Shown: one piece after another, positions 24,409 through 33,412 of the stretch
Position numbering within the stretch: position 1 is the first letter of the stretch
Layout: each line of letters begins with the position of its first letter
Source of the DNA: Streptomyces aurantiogriseus
GTDB lineage: Bacteria > Actinomycetota > Actinomycetes > Streptomycetales > Streptomycetaceae
Direction of reading: 5' to 3'
Assembly: GCF_014649375.1 (NCBI RefSeq)
Contig: NZ_BMSX01000020.1
Coordinates: forward strand, 62,001 to 126,000
DNA length: 64,000 nt
Made by a program: the position numbers and the translations under genes
Notes under the pieces: generated by a model
Seen by the model: only the letters and a program-made list of their open reading frames with translations
Told to the model about the DNA's origin: nothing
The model's database searches: none

Positions 24409-26193
24409 TCAGCCCTTCTTCAGGACCAGCTCGGTGTTCCGGTCGTCCGGGTCGCCCGACAGGCGCGGGCCGTCGTCGCGGGCGTTGGCGGACAACTCGC
24501 GGTAGAGGGACGCGAGGCCCGTCTGGGAGAGGTCGGTGAAGTCCGTGCGGTGGGGTGCGGCGGACTCGACGAGGGTGGTGTGGATCGACAGGGAGCCGTC
24601 CTTGTTGTCGACCAGCTCGATGATCCGGGCGAGCTGCGGGAACTCCACGTGGGAGGCCGTGGAGATCTCCCAGAAGGAACCGGCGGAGCCCGTGTGCGGG
24701 GCGATGCGGTTGCGGTGGATGTGGCCGTTGACCCAGGCCAGGACGTTGCGGTGGCGGCCGAGGAGGGAGACCAGCGCGTCGCCGTCGTGGCGCCGCTCGT
24801 CCGGGCGGGCCGGGTCGGGCCGGGTGTTGGTCATGCTCTTGCTGGTGTGATGGCTGAAGACGACGGCGTACCGCTCCCGGTGGGTGCGCAGGGTGTCGTC
24901 GAGCCACCTCAGCTGGGCGGTGCCGACCGAGCCGTCGTAGTGGCCGCCGGGGTCGGTGGTGTCGAGACTGATGCCGATCACGTCGTCGGAGATCTCGAAG
25001 GTGTAGTACTGCGTGCCGGCGTCGGCGTTCGCGGACGTGTAGCCGTGGCCGGCCGGCCCGGGGCCGGTGTACGCCGGGTCCAGGTGGGCCCTGACGTACT
25101 CGGCGGGGGTGTAGGGAGCGCGGCGCTCGTCCGGGGTGACCGGGCGCATCGCGCGGGTCTGGGCCTTGAGCAGGTCACGGAAGGCGAGGCCCGCGGGGTC
25201 CCGGGCGCCGCTGATGGCCTCCTGGAGCCGGGTGGCGTCGGCGGCGCTCAGCTCCATCAGCTTGCGGCCGCCGACGGCGTACTCGGCGAGGTAGGGGTCG
25301 CCGTGCGCGTAGCAGCCGAGCGGCATGGCGTCGTGGTTGCCGACCGTGGAGTACCAGGGGACCGCCAGGCCGGGGCTGCGCACCTCGCGGATCGCGGCGG
25401 CGAGGAAGCCGTCCAGGTGCGGGAAGCCGCGCTGCTTGAAGGCGTCGCGGGCGGTGGAGTCGGGCTGCCAGTACAGGGGCAGTCCGCTGTTCTGGACGCC
25501 CTCGTAGTGGCGCGGGTCGCCCGAGTTGGGGGTGATGTTCCCGCCGCTCATCACGGTCAGGAACCACTCCAGCTCGGTGTGGGCGTTGTTGTCGGTGTTG
25601 TCGCCGGTGGTCATGGCGAAGCCGAGCGGGGCGCCGGTGACGGGGGCGCCCCGCAGCGCGTTGACCCGCTCGACGAGCGAGACCGCGCCCTGCACGGTCA
25701 GCGCCTCGTGCGGGCGCCAGGCGATCGGGTTGGCGGCGCGCAGGTACTCCAGGCGCAGCGGGTGCTGGCTGTCGATCAGGTGCAGGTCGGTGAGCTGTAC
25801 GAAGGCCGCGAGCGTCGTACGGCGGGCCGCCCGGCCGGACCTGGGGGCGGCGAGGTCGCCGCGGACGACGCGCTGCCAGCCGGGGGCACTGCCGAGCCGG
25901 CGGTATCCGGAGCCGGAGCGGGGGGCGGCGACCGCGGCGAGGGTGGTGCCCTTGGTGAAGGGGGCGGCGGGGGTCCTGCGGGCGGGGGTGGCAGGAGCGG
26001 CGGGAGTGGCGGGGGCCGGTGAGGCCTCCGGGGACCTGGTGGTCTGCGGGATGCGGGCGGGTGCCGCCTCGCTGTCGGTGGGCCGCAGGGCGTGTCCGAC
26101 GCCCGCGGAGACGGAGACGGCCGCGGTGGCGGCGAGGACGGTGCGACGGTGGGCCCCCAGCGCGGAGGCCGTGACAGAGCGTGTGCGCGACAT
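24409..26193 (-). CDS. TAT-exported metallophosphoesterase
   Basis: 594 residues of the calcineurin-like phosphoesterase superfamily, in the long actinobacterial TIGR03767-type group. Dimetal motifs: QLTDLHLIDSQ (D-x-H), MTTGDNTDNNA (GD), VGNHDAMP (GNHD), VVFSHHT and GHIHRN (GHxH). The N-terminus has HRRTVLAATAAVSVSAG, a twin-arginine-like signal, then an Ala/Pro-rich linker of about 60 residues, so the folded enzyme is expected outside the membrane. Substrate unknown. ATG 26193 follows GGGGAG; the frame upstream to 26313 lacks a site. It seems to be transcribed alone. Confidence 0.85.
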   Translation of the reverse strand: MSRTRSVTASALGAHRRTVLAATAAVSVSAGVGHALRPTDSEAAPARIPQTTRSPEASPAPATPAAPATPARRTPAAPFTKGTTLAAVAAPRSGSGYRRLGSAPGWQRVVRGDLAAPRSGRAARRTTLAAFVQLTDLHLIDSQHPLRLEYLRAANPIAWRPHEALTVQGAVSLVERVNALRGAPVTGAPLGFAMTTGDNTDNNAHTELEWFLTVMSGGNITPNSGDPRHYEGVQNSGLPLYWQPDSTARDAFKQRGFPHLDGFLAAAIREVRSPGLAVPWYSTVGNHDAMPLGCYAHGDPYLAEYAVGGRKLMELSAADATRLQEAISGARDPAGLAFRDLLKAQTRAMRPVTPDERRAPYTPAEYVRAHLDPAYTGPGPAGHGYTSANADAGTQYYTFEISDDVIGISLDTTDPGGHYDGSVGTAQLRWLDDTLRTHRERYAVVFSHHTSKSMTNTRPDPARPDERRHDGDALVSLLGRHRNVLAWVNGHIHRNRIAPHTGSAGSFWEISTASHVEFPQLARIIELVDNKDGSLSIHTTLVESAAPHRTDFTDLSQTGLASLYRELSANARDDGPRLSGDPDDRNTELVLKKG

Positions 26194-26439
26194 GGCGCGA
26201 TCTCCCCGAGTGCGAACGCGTCGGCAGTGGCCGCGGGCGATCGCAGCCGCGAACGTCCCGCTCGTACCGGATGCTTGGCACCGGGAGTGGCCTGCGCGTG
26301 AACGACGACGCAACGCCCCCCACCGATCGCCGTACGTGGATCACGGGCCACCCGGCCCGTCCCCGGCCGCTCCTCGCACGGCCTGGAACCGGTCACTCCG
26401 CGTTCATCCACCGGGGTACCGCAGGCGACTTCGCGGGGC

Positions 26440-26904
26440 TCACGCCTCCGGCGGCACGAACACCCGCCCGGTCACCGGCCGTTCCCGCCACAGCCGCAGC
26501 GCCACGTCGACCAGCCGCACCCGGGTCAGCCCGGCCACGGCGTCCAGGTCGTGCCAGGCGGCCATGTCGGTGGAGCCGTCGACCTCGTTGCGCAACTCGC
26601 CGCCCACGACCCGTCCCTCGTAGACGATCCGCACGCCGTGATGGTCCACGGGTCCGCGCAGGCCCTCGCGGCGGAAGGTGCGGTGGGAGGAGTCCATGCC
26701 GAGCAGACCGGTCACTTCGACGTGGTAACCGGTCTCCTCCTCCAGCTCCCGCACGACGGTGTCGTGCGGGTCCTCGCCGTGCTCCATGCCGCCGCCGGGC
26801 AGCACCCACTCCGGGGTGCCGTCGGGCGCGGGCGAACGGGCGAGCAGAAGTTGGCCGTCACGGACACAGACGGCGTAGGCCGCCACCCTCAACGTCTTGC
26901 GCAC
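26440..26904 (-). CDS. NUDIX hydrolase
   Basis: 154 residues. The Nudix box is complete (GGGMEHGEDPHDTVVREL then EEETG), so it should hydrolyse a nucleoside diphosphate linked to another moiety, with Mg2+. The substrate cannot be told. GTG 26904 lies six bases after TAACGT, indicating a leaderless transcript. The C-terminus ends RVFVPPEA. It sits downstream of, and parallel to, the PPOX gene, but has its own promoter box. Confidence 0.88.
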   Translation of the reverse strand: MRKTLRVAAYAVCVRDGQLLLARSPAPDGTPEWVLPGGGMEHGEDPHDTVVRELEEETGYHVEVTGLLGMDSSHRTFRREGLRGPVDHHGVRIVYEGRVVGGELRNEVDGSTDMAAWHDLDAVAGLTRVRLVDVALRLWRERPVTGRVFVPPEA

Positions 26905-26910
26905 ACAGGG

Positions 26911-26916
26911 ACGTTA
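26911..26916 (-). promoter_or_regulatory. -10 box TAACGT, leaderless NUDIX gene
   Basis: Minus-strand TAACGT ends six bases before GTG 26904. Confidence 0.5.
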
Positions 26917-27801
26917 ACCGGTCGGGTCCGGATTGGCAGGTGAGTATTCGGGCGCGGACCAGCGCAAGGGGAGCGCGGAGGGCGTGTCGACCGTCCCCGT
27001 CACGGTGAAGTGGACCGTGCGTGCGCCGTCGGGCGCGAACTCGGTGCGGGCCTCGCCCGTGAGCTGGAGCGTGCGGCCCGTCGTCCAGTCGAGGAACAGC
27101 AGGCCCGCGCGCGGATCGGCGGCGAGGTTGCCGAGAGTGAGGAACATGGAGTTGCCCGGGTAGTCGCGCCAGGTCAGTTCGTGCGGTGAGGCGACGCGCA
27201 CGAAGCCGGGATTGCCGCCGCGATGGCTGGCGTCGGCGCCGTCCGTGTGCATGGTGGCGAGGAAGAAGGTGTCGGAGGCGGCGACGAACGCGGCCTGGTC
27301 GGGGGTGAGTCCGGTGCCGTGCCGGGGCGCACCCGGGCGGCGGCCGGCCACCGTCTCGTACGTCTTCCTCTTCTGCAGGTACTTGGGGCAGTTGGAGAAC
27401 ACCCGGTCGGCCTCGACCGCGAAGCCGCGCGCGGTGGGCCGCAGCCGGCCGTTGAGGCGCATGCGGCGGCGGGTGCGCGGGTCGAGGGCGATCGTGCCGA
27501 CCGGGGTGCCGGGGGTGGCGAGCACCGTCGCGAGCGGGTCGGTCGGGGGTGACCCGCCCACGACGGAGACCTGGTGGGGCCCGGTGGCCCGGACGAATCC
27601 GGGGGTACCCGTGATCACCGATGCCCACACCGCGCCGGCCGCCGGGTCGGCGGCACCCACGACCAGCAGCGGCTGCAGCTCCAGGAAGGCGGCGGCGACG
27701 GGCTTGATGCCCCGGCCGACGGACCGGCCGACGTGATCGGCGAGGTCACGCACGCCCAGCCGGTCCTGCAGGGCGCGCGAGCCGGCGTGATAGACACCCA
27801 T
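26914..27801 (-). CDS. PPOX-class flavin-binding protein
   Basis: 295 residues, pyridoxamine 5'-phosphate oxidase-like split barrel. The recognisable part is the second half: FFLATMHTDGADASHRGGNP, NSMFLTLGNLAADPRAGLLF and LDWTTGRTLQLTG match the flavin-nucleotide-binding family (COG3576-like). The first half resembles a degenerate repeat of the same fold (ASVITGTPGFVRATG). Function unknown, perhaps an F420- or FMN-dependent reductase. Its ATG 27801 is three bases after the VOC stop, so it is co-transcribed with the VOC gene; its 3' end overlaps the NUDIX promoter. Confidence 0.8.
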   Translation of the reverse strand: MGVYHAGSRALQDRLGVRDLADHVGRSVGRGIKPVAAAFLELQPLLVVGAADPAAGAVWASVITGTPGFVRATGPHQVSVVGGSPPTDPLATVLATPGTPVGTIALDPRTRRRMRLNGRLRPTARGFAVEADRVFSNCPKYLQKRKTYETVAGRRPGAPRHGTGLTPDQAAFVAASDTFFLATMHTDGADASHRGGNPGFVRVASPHELTWRDYPGNSMFLTLGNLAADPRAGLLFLDWTTGRTLQLTGEARTEFAPDGARTVHFTVTGTVDTPSALPLRWSAPEYSPANPDPTG

Positions 27802-27804
27802 GAC

Positions 27805-28251
27805 CTAGAAGAAACCGCAGGTCGGAGCGGAGTCGCCGCCGGGCGCCGGGGCCCCCTCCACACCCTCGGGCACCGAGATCTCCAGGCGGGTGCCGTCCGG
27901 GTCGTGGAAGAAGAGGCCGCCCGAGGCCGCGCCCTCGCCGTGGGCCACCACGCCGTCGTAGGCGAAGTCCACGCCGTACGCCCGCAGGGCGGTCTCGTAC
28001 GCCCGGACCCGCTCGATCGACCCGGCCTCGAACGCGAGGTGGTGCAGGCCTGAGCGGGCACCGTCGTACGGGCCCTGCGCCTGCTGCCAGAGGGTGAGGA
28101 CCGGGTGGCCGTCGTCACCGAGGAACGCGTACCGCCTGCCCTCCTCCTTGCCCTCCCCGATCAGGACGAAGCCCAGAACGTCCCGGTAGAAGGCGAGCGA
28201 GCGGTCGAGGTCGGTGACGTTCAGGCCGATGTGGCCGGTGCGCAAGGTCAT
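27805..28251 (-). CDS. VOC family (glyoxalase-like) protein
   Basis: 148 residues, two beta-alpha-beta-beta-beta modules. HIGLNVTDLDRSLAFYRDVLG opens module 1 (His metal ligand) and SGLHHLAFEAGSIERV opens module 2, with Glu in GTRLEISVP: ligands consistent with a Fe, Mn or Ni enzyme of the glyoxalase/dioxygenase superfamily. Substrate not identifiable. Start ATG 28251 is supported by AAAGGGA; the frame continues upstream without a site. First gene of a VOC-PPOX operon, divergent from a CGNR regulator that likely controls it. Confidence 0.88.
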   Translation of the reverse strand: MTLRTGHIGLNVTDLDRSLAFYRDVLGFVLIGEGKEEGRRYAFLGDDGHPVLTLWQQAQGPYDGARSGLHHLAFEAGSIERVRAYETALRAYGVDFAYDGVVAHGEGAASGGLFFHDPDGTRLEISVPEGVEGAPAPGGDSAPTCGFF

Positions 28252-28280
28252 GACTGTCCCTTTCGGCTGGTCCGACGATA

Positions 28281-28308
28281 TAACCACTGTCATGCACGTT
28301 AGTGGTTA
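28281..28308. promoter_or_regulatory. Palindromic operator TAACCACT-N12-AGTGGTTA
   Basis: Arms 28281-28288 and 28301-28308 are perfectly complementary. A third related half site AGCGGTTAG is at 28342-28350, just before the CGNR ribosome site. Placed between divergent genes, it is a probable autoregulator site. Confidence 0.7.
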
Positions 28309-28368
28309 GACATGGGAGCGTCAACCGGTCACGTACCCTTGAGCGGTTAGCAGGGAAGGAGCCCCCCG

Positions 28369-28902
28369 ATGTCCGCCACCGCCGATCCGCGCCCCCTCAC
28401 CGGCGAGCCCCTCGCACTCGACCTGCTCAACACACGGTGGATGCGGGAGGGGGCCGTGCAGGACCTGCTGCGCGACACGGACGGGCTGGCGGTGTGGCTC
28501 GCCGCGAACGGGCTGGACGGGCGGTTCGCCGCCGACGCGGCGACCCTGCGCCACGTCCTGCGGGCGCGCGACGCGTTGAAGGCGGCCGTGGACGGATCAG
28601 CCACAGAAAGGGTCGACGCCGTACTCGGGCACGGACGGATCCGCCCCACCCTCACCGCCGAAGGCCCCGGCGAGCGCGCCGAGTTCACGGACGACACCTG
28701 GGGGCCGGCCTGGCTGGCCGCCCGCAACTACCTGGAGCTGCTGGCCACCGCACCCGACCGGATCCGCGGCTGCGCGCACGAGGCGTGCATCCTGCACTTC
28801 TTCGACACCTCACGGAACGGCACCCGCCGCTGGTGCTCGATGGCGGCCTGCGGCAACCGCGCGAAGGCGTCCCGGCACTACGCGCGATCGAAGGACGTCT
28901 GA
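28369..28902 (+). CDS. CGNR zinc-finger (ABATE-domain) regulator
   Basis: 177 residues. The N-terminal ABATE-like domain (LALDLLNTRWMREG ... DTDGLAVWLAANGL) is followed by a C-terminal zinc finger C-x4-C ... RRWCSMAACGNRAKASRHYAR, the CGNR motif taken to bind DNA. These proteins are presumed transcriptional regulators of stress or catabolic genes. GGGAAGGAG precedes the ATG. It is divergent from the VOC-PPOX operon with a shared palindrome, which makes local control likely. Ligand unknown. Confidence 0.85.
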   Translation: MSATADPRPLTGEPLALDLLNTRWMREGAVQDLLRDTDGLAVWLAANGLDGRFAADAATLRHVLRARDALKAAVDGSATERVDAVLGHGRIRPTLTAEGPGERAEFTDDTWGPAWLAARNYLELLATAPDRIRGCAHEACILHFFDTSRNGTRRWCSMAACGNRAKASRHYARSKDV

Positions 28903-29234
28903 CGGGTCTCCGACGAGGTTCTGACAGGGTTCTGACGGATCCCCATGGTCCCCGACGGAGCGTTCACGGGGTCCTGACCGAAACTCCATGGATCCTGACG
29001 GTTGTTTGAGGGATGTACGACCTCAACGGGCGACTTGTCCCATTCGGCACTGATGCCCGCGATCACCATCGGGGGTTTTCCCCATACGTCCATATCGATT
29101 CGGTCAACTCTCCCCAAACACCTGTCCCTTGCGTAAAGCTGTGCGGTCGTCCGGGATCACATTCCGGACGCTCGCGATCAGGCAGGAACGGCCCGGTCGC
29201 GTGACGCTCGTTCCTTTACCAACAAGGGATGCCG
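28903..29234. other. Long leader region before subtilase
   Basis: 332 bases, no gene. The left third has recurrent TCTGAC/CCTGAC words (28899-29006) with no hairpin terminator recognised; the right part is less GC-rich and presumably contains the subtilase promoter. No operator identified. Confidence 0.45.
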
Positions 29235-32200
29235 ATGACCCACACCCCCCAGCGCGAACCCGTATCGGGCGCGAGACGAGCGGCCCGCATAGCCGTGGCC
29301 GCGGGTCTGGTGGCCGCGCTGTCCGCGGCCGGCCCGATACCCATGGCCTTCTCCGCCGACCAGACCCCGGCCGCCGCCGACCCGGGCGTGAAGTCCGCGG
29401 CCGACAAGCTCGGCTCCGACGACGCGGACGTCCTCGCCGAGGCGAAGGCCGCCGGCGACAAGAACGTCACGATGATGGTCGCGACCGCCCCGGGCAGCAC
29501 CGAGCAGGTCGCCGAGGAGCTGGACGCGGTCAAGGGCGGTTCCGTGGGCCGCTCCTACGACAAGCTCGGCTACGTCCGCGCCACCGTCCCGACGGCCAAG
29601 GCCGACTCGGCCATCGCCGCCGCCGCGAAGCTGTCCTCGGTGCACGCGATCGACCTCAAGCAGGAGATCGTCCTCGACGACCCGACGCCGAGCGCGGACA
29701 CCGCGAAGGGCGCCGGCGCCACCGCGACCGCGAAGACCTACCCGGCGCCGAACAAGAAGACCCCCGCCGAGAACCCGTACAACCCGTCCTTCGAGACGGG
29801 CGCCGTCGACTTCGTGAAGGAGAACCCGAAGGCGGACGGCCGCGGCATCACCATCGGCGTCCTGGACTCCGGCGTGGACCTGGCCCACCCGGCGCTGCAG
29901 AAGACCACCACCGGCGAGCGCAAGATCGTCGACTGGGTGACCGCCACCGACCCGATCCTGGACGGCGACGCGAGCTGGCGCCCGATGGTGACCTCGGTGT
30001 CCGGACCGACCTTCACCTTCAGCGGCCGGACCTGGACGGCGCCCGCGGGCTCGTACCAGATCAACCTCTTCCGGGAGTCCGCCACCGCGGGCGGCGACCA
30101 GCAGGGCGACGTCAACCGCGACGGCGACACCACCGACGCCTGGGGCGTGCTGTACGACGCGGCGGCCGGCACCGTCACCGTCGACGTGAACGCCAACGGC
30201 GACTTCACCGACGACACCGCCATGAAGCCCTACAAGGACGGCTTCCAGGTCGGCTACTTCGGCACCGACAACCCGGCGACCGAGGTCGCCGAGCGGATCC
30301 CGTTCGTCGTGGAGTACCGCAAGGACGTCCCGATGGACCCGTTCGGCGGGGACTGGGTCGGCAAGAAGGCCGACTTCGTCAACATCGGCATGATCTCCAG
30401 CGAGCACGGCACCCACGTCGCCGGCATCACCGCCGCGAACAGCCTGTTCGGCGGCAGGATGAACGGCGCCGCCCCCGGCGCGAAGATCGTCTCCTCCCGC
30501 GCCTGCGTCTTCGGCCCGAGCTGCACCAACGTCGCGCTCACCGAGGGCATGATCGACCTCGTCACCAACCGCGGCGTCGACATCGTCAACATGTCCATCG
30601 GCGGCCTGCCGGCGCTGAACGACGGCAACAACGCCCGCGCCGAGCTGTACACGCGCCTCATCGACACCTACGGCGTCCAGCTGGTGATCTCCGCCGGCAA
30701 CGAGGGCCCCGGCGCCAACACCATCGGCGACCCCGGCCTGGCCGACAAGGTCATCTCGGTCGGCGCGGCCATCTCCAAGGAGACCTGGGCCGCCAACTAC
30801 GGCTCGCAGGTGACGAAGAAGTACGCCCTGCTGCCGTTCTCCTCGCGCGGCCCGCGTGAGGACGGCGGCTTCACGCCGACCCTGGTCGCCCCGGGTGCCG
30901 CGATCAACACCATCCAGACCTGGCTGCCGGGCGCCCCGAGCGCCGAGGCCGGTTACACGCTGCCCGCCGGCTACGCCATGCTCCAGGGCACCTCGATGTC
31001 CTCCCCGCAGGCCGCGGGCGCCTCGGCGCTGCTGCTGAGCGCCGCCAAGCGGAAGGGCATCGAGCTGACGCCCGCCACCCTGCGCACGGCGCTCACCTCG
31101 ACCGCCGACCACATCAAGGGCGTGCAGGCCTACGAGGAGGGCGCGGGCGCCATCGACATCGTGGACGCCTGGGACGCCATCGAGGACGGCGCCACCGCCC
31201 ACGAGTACGCGGTCAAGGCCCCGGTCGACACCGCGATCGACTTCGCGCTGAAGACCCCGGGCTTCGGCACCGGCGTCTACGACCGTGAGGGTGGCCTGAA
31301 GGCCGGCCAGAAGAAGACGTACGAGGTCACCATCACCCGTACGACCGGTGCGGACAAGGCGATCCGTCACGAGCTCGAGCTCGAGAACAACGCGGCCGGC
31401 ACCTTCAAGATCCTCGGTGACGACGAGGTGAAGCTGCCGCTGAACAAGCCGGTCACCGTCAAGGTCCAGGCCGCGCCGAAGTCCGCGGGCATCAAGAGCG
31501 CGATCCTCGAGGTCGACGACCCGAAGACCGAGGGCGTCGACAAGCAGATCCTGAACACGATCGTGGTCTCGACGCCGGTGGCGCACACCTTCTCCGCGAA
31601 GAACACCGTGCAGCGCAACAGCTCGCAGCACTACTTCCTGACCGTGCCCGAGGGCGCCACGTCGCTCGAGGTCGCGATGAGCGGGCTGAAGGACAAGAGC
31701 CAGACCCGGTTCATCTCCATCCACCCGTACGGTGTCGCCGTCGAGGACAGCGCCACCACCAAGTGCTACAACAACTACCTCGACGGCAACGGCTGCAAGC
31801 CGGACGCGCGTTCCTACGCCGACCCGCAGCCCGGCGTCTGGGAGATCGAGGTCGAGTCGCGCCGCACCTCGCCGCTGCTCGACAACCCGTACAAGCTGGA
31901 CGTCACCGTGTACGGCGCGGCCTTCGACCCGCAGACCGTGACCGTGCCCGAGGCGAAGGTCGGCACCCCGGCGGCCGTCTCCTGGAAGGTGACGAACAAC
32001 TTCGCCGCCGTCGACGGCAAGCTCGCGGGCGGCCCGCTCGGCTCGTCCAAGACGGACCGTCCGACCATCAAGGACCACGAGAACCAGACCTTCACGGTCG
32101 AGGTCCCCGCGGGCGCCAACTCGCTGGACGTCGCCATCGGCGGGGTCTCCGACACCTCCGCCGACCTCGACCTGACGGTGTACGACGCCGAGGGCAACCA

Positions 32201-32543
32201 GGTCGCGCAGCAGGCCGACGGTGACTCGGAGGAGGCGGTCTCCATCCCGTCGCCCGCCGCCGGCACGTACACCGTCGAGGTCGCGGGCTACTCGGTCCCG
32301 GCCGGTTCGACGGAGTACGACTACCTGGACGTGTTCTTCTCGTCCGCGCTCGGCACCGTCACCGTCGACGAGTCGACGCCGGTGAAGCTGGCCACGGGCG
32401 CCTCGGCGTCGGTCTCCGCGACCGTCACCGCCCTGGCCCCCGCGCCGGAGGGCCGGGCCTTCTTCGGCCAGGTCCAGCTGGTGAACGCGCGCGGCACCGT
32501 CGCGGGCACCGGCAACGTGGCCATCGAGAAGGTCACGCCGTAA
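29235..32543 (+). CDS. Secreted subtilisin-like serine protease (S8)
   Basis: 1102 residues. Signal peptide of about 42 residues (RRAARIAVAAGLVAALSAAG, cleavage near AFSAD), an inhibitor-like propeptide, then the S8 domain with catalytic D211 (VLDSGVDLAHP), H391 (SEHGTHVAGI) and S587 (GTSMSSPQAAG). The 180-residue spacing from Asp to His shows a large insert, as in the kexin-unlike bacillopeptidase/PA-less group. The C-terminal 450 residues hold beta-sandwich modules, including a pre-peptidase-C-like domain (SADLDLTVYDAEGNQ). No sorting signal, so it is freely secreted. ATG 29235 is six bases from AAGGG; ATG 29229 is too close. Confidence 0.92.
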   Translation: MTHTPQREPVSGARRAARIAVAAGLVAALSAAGPIPMAFSADQTPAAADPGVKSAADKLGSDDADVLAEAKAAGDKNVTMMVATAPGSTEQVAEELDAVKGGSVGRSYDKLGYVRATVPTAKADSAIAAAAKLSSVHAIDLKQEIVLDDPTPSADTAKGAGATATAKTYPAPNKKTPAENPYNPSFETGAVDFVKENPKADGRGITIGVLDSGVDLAHPALQKTTTGERKIVDWVTATDPILDGDASWRPMVTSVSGPTFTFSGRTWTAPAGSYQINLFRESATAGGDQQGDVNRDGDTTDAWGVLYDAAAGTVTVDVNANGDFTDDTAMKPYKDGFQVGYFGTDNPATEVAERIPFVVEYRKDVPMDPFGGDWVGKKADFVNIGMISSEHGTHVAGITAANSLFGGRMNGAAPGAKIVSSRACVFGPSCTNVALTEGMIDLVTNRGVDIVNMSIGGLPALNDGNNARAELYTRLIDTYGVQLVISAGNEGPGANTIGDPGLADKVISVGAAISKETWAANYGSQVTKKYALLPFSSRGPREDGGFTPTLVAPGAAINTIQTWLPGAPSAEAGYTLPAGYAMLQGTSMSSPQAAGASALLLSAAKRKGIELTPATLRTALTSTADHIKGVQAYEEGAGAIDIVDAWDAIEDGATAHEYAVKAPVDTAIDFALKTPGFGTGVYDREGGLKAGQKKTYEVTITRTTGADKAIRHELELENNAAGTFKILGDDEVKLPLNKPVTVKVQAAPKSAGIKSAILEVDDPKTEGVDKQILNTIVVSTPVAHTFSAKNTVQRNSSQHYFLTVPEGATSLEVAMSGLKDKSQTRFISIHPYGVAVEDSATTKCYNNYLDGNGCKPDARSYADPQPGVWEIEVESRRTSPLLDNPYKLDVTVYGAAFDPQTVTVPEAKVGTPAAVSWKVTNNFAAVDGKLAGGPLGSSKTDRPTIKDHENQTFTVEVPAGANSLDVAIGGVSDTSADLDLTVYDAEGNQVAQQADGDSEEAVSIPSPAAGTYTVEVAGYSVPAGSTEYDYLDVFFSSALGTVTVDESTPVKLATGASASVSATVTALAPAPEGRAFFGQVQLVNARGTVAGTGNVAIEKVTP

Positions 32544-32563
32544 CGGCACCGGTCGAGTGAGAG

Positions 32564-32591
32564 GGGCGGGCGTCCGTACGGGCGCCCGCCC
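32564..32591 (+). terminator. Terminator between subtilase and 32596 gene
   Basis: GGGCGGGCG (32564-32572) pairs with CGCCCGCCC (32583-32591), followed by TTCCTCATT. Serves convergent genes. Confidence 0.85.
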
Positions 32592-32595
32592 TTCC

Positions 32596-33411
32596 TCATT
32601 CGCAGGTGACGCCCTCCGTGTGGGGCGTCGCCCGGGCGATCGCCGACCGCTCGGCGGCGATGTCGGCCTCGCCGACGGCCCAGACGTCCGGTACCGCCGA
32701 CCCCTTCGCCAGGCCGACCAGGACGTGGTCGCCCTCGGCGAGGAGCGGGTCCATTCCCTCCTCCATCACGAAGCCGGCCTCGGGCGCCGTCTGCTGCTCC
32801 GGCTTGTACGAGCGGGTGATGCGCAGGGTGACGCGCTCCTGGGTGGTGCCGGGCACCCGTTCGACGTCCGTCACATCGCCCTCGACGACGAGCCGGGCCT
32901 CGCAGGCGAGGTAGGCGGGGTCGCCGAGCAGGCTGTCCTCGGCCCCGCCCGACGCGGCCGCCTTCTCGTCGGCCGCCGCGCCGTCGTCGGCACTCTTGGA
33001 CGACACGCCCATGCCGCCGCCGATGCCCTGACCCACCTGGACGACCAGCCAGCCGCCGCCGACGACCAGCGCACCGGCGGCGGCCACGCCGACGGCCCGC
33101 AGGGTGAGGGGGAGCATCCGGCGCCGGGGCGGGCGGGCCGGGCGGACGGCTTCCCCGGTCTTCCCGGCTGCTGCCCCGGCCTGCTCGGGGGCGGGCTCGG
33201 TCAGGGCGTCCGCGATGACGCCCAGCTGTTCCCGCAGCAGGGTCACGTCGGCGGTGGCGGCGCGGTGGGCGGCCAGGAAGGCGGGGTCGGCGCGGGCCCC
33301 CTCGGGCAGGGGGTCGTCCAGGATCGCGGCCATGAGGGCGTCCATGCCGTCGTGGCCCTCGGGGCTCTCGTGGCCGTCGCGGTTCTCGGGTCGTTCGTGT
33401 CCGGCGGTCAC
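32596..33411 (-). CDS. Membrane protein paired with ECF sigma
   Basis: 271 residues: a cytoplasmic N-terminal 100 residues (DALMAAILDDPLPEG ... LLREQLGVIADAL), one helix (LRAVGVAAAGALVVGGGWLVV) and an extracytoplasmic domain of about 140 residues with two Cys (YLACEARLVV, EGVTCE at the very end). This is the layout of a membrane anti-sigma factor, but the zinc HxxxCxxC motif is absent, so that role is an inference from position. Its GTG start lies one base after the sigma stop. Ends against the subtilase terminator. Confidence 0.7.
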   Translation of the reverse strand: MTAGHERPENRDGHESPEGHDGMDALMAAILDDPLPEGARADPAFLAAHRAATADVTLLREQLGVIADALTEPAPEQAGAAAGKTGEAVRPARPPRRRMLPLTLRAVGVAAAGALVVGGGWLVVQVGQGIGGGMGVSSKSADDGAAADEKAAASGGAEDSLLGDPAYLACEARLVVEGDVTDVERVPGTTQERVTLRITRSYKPEQQTAPEAGFVMEEGMDPLLAEGDHVLVGLAKGSAVPDVWAVGEADIAAERSAIARATPHTEGVTCE

Positions 33412-33412
33412 G

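Noticed and set aside
23233..26022. 929-codon plus-strand frame
   Set aside because: Antisense of the glycosyltransferase and phosphoesterase; no recognisable domain.
29178..32549. 1123-codon minus-strand frame
   Set aside because: Antisense of the subtilase; no motifs and no ribosome site.
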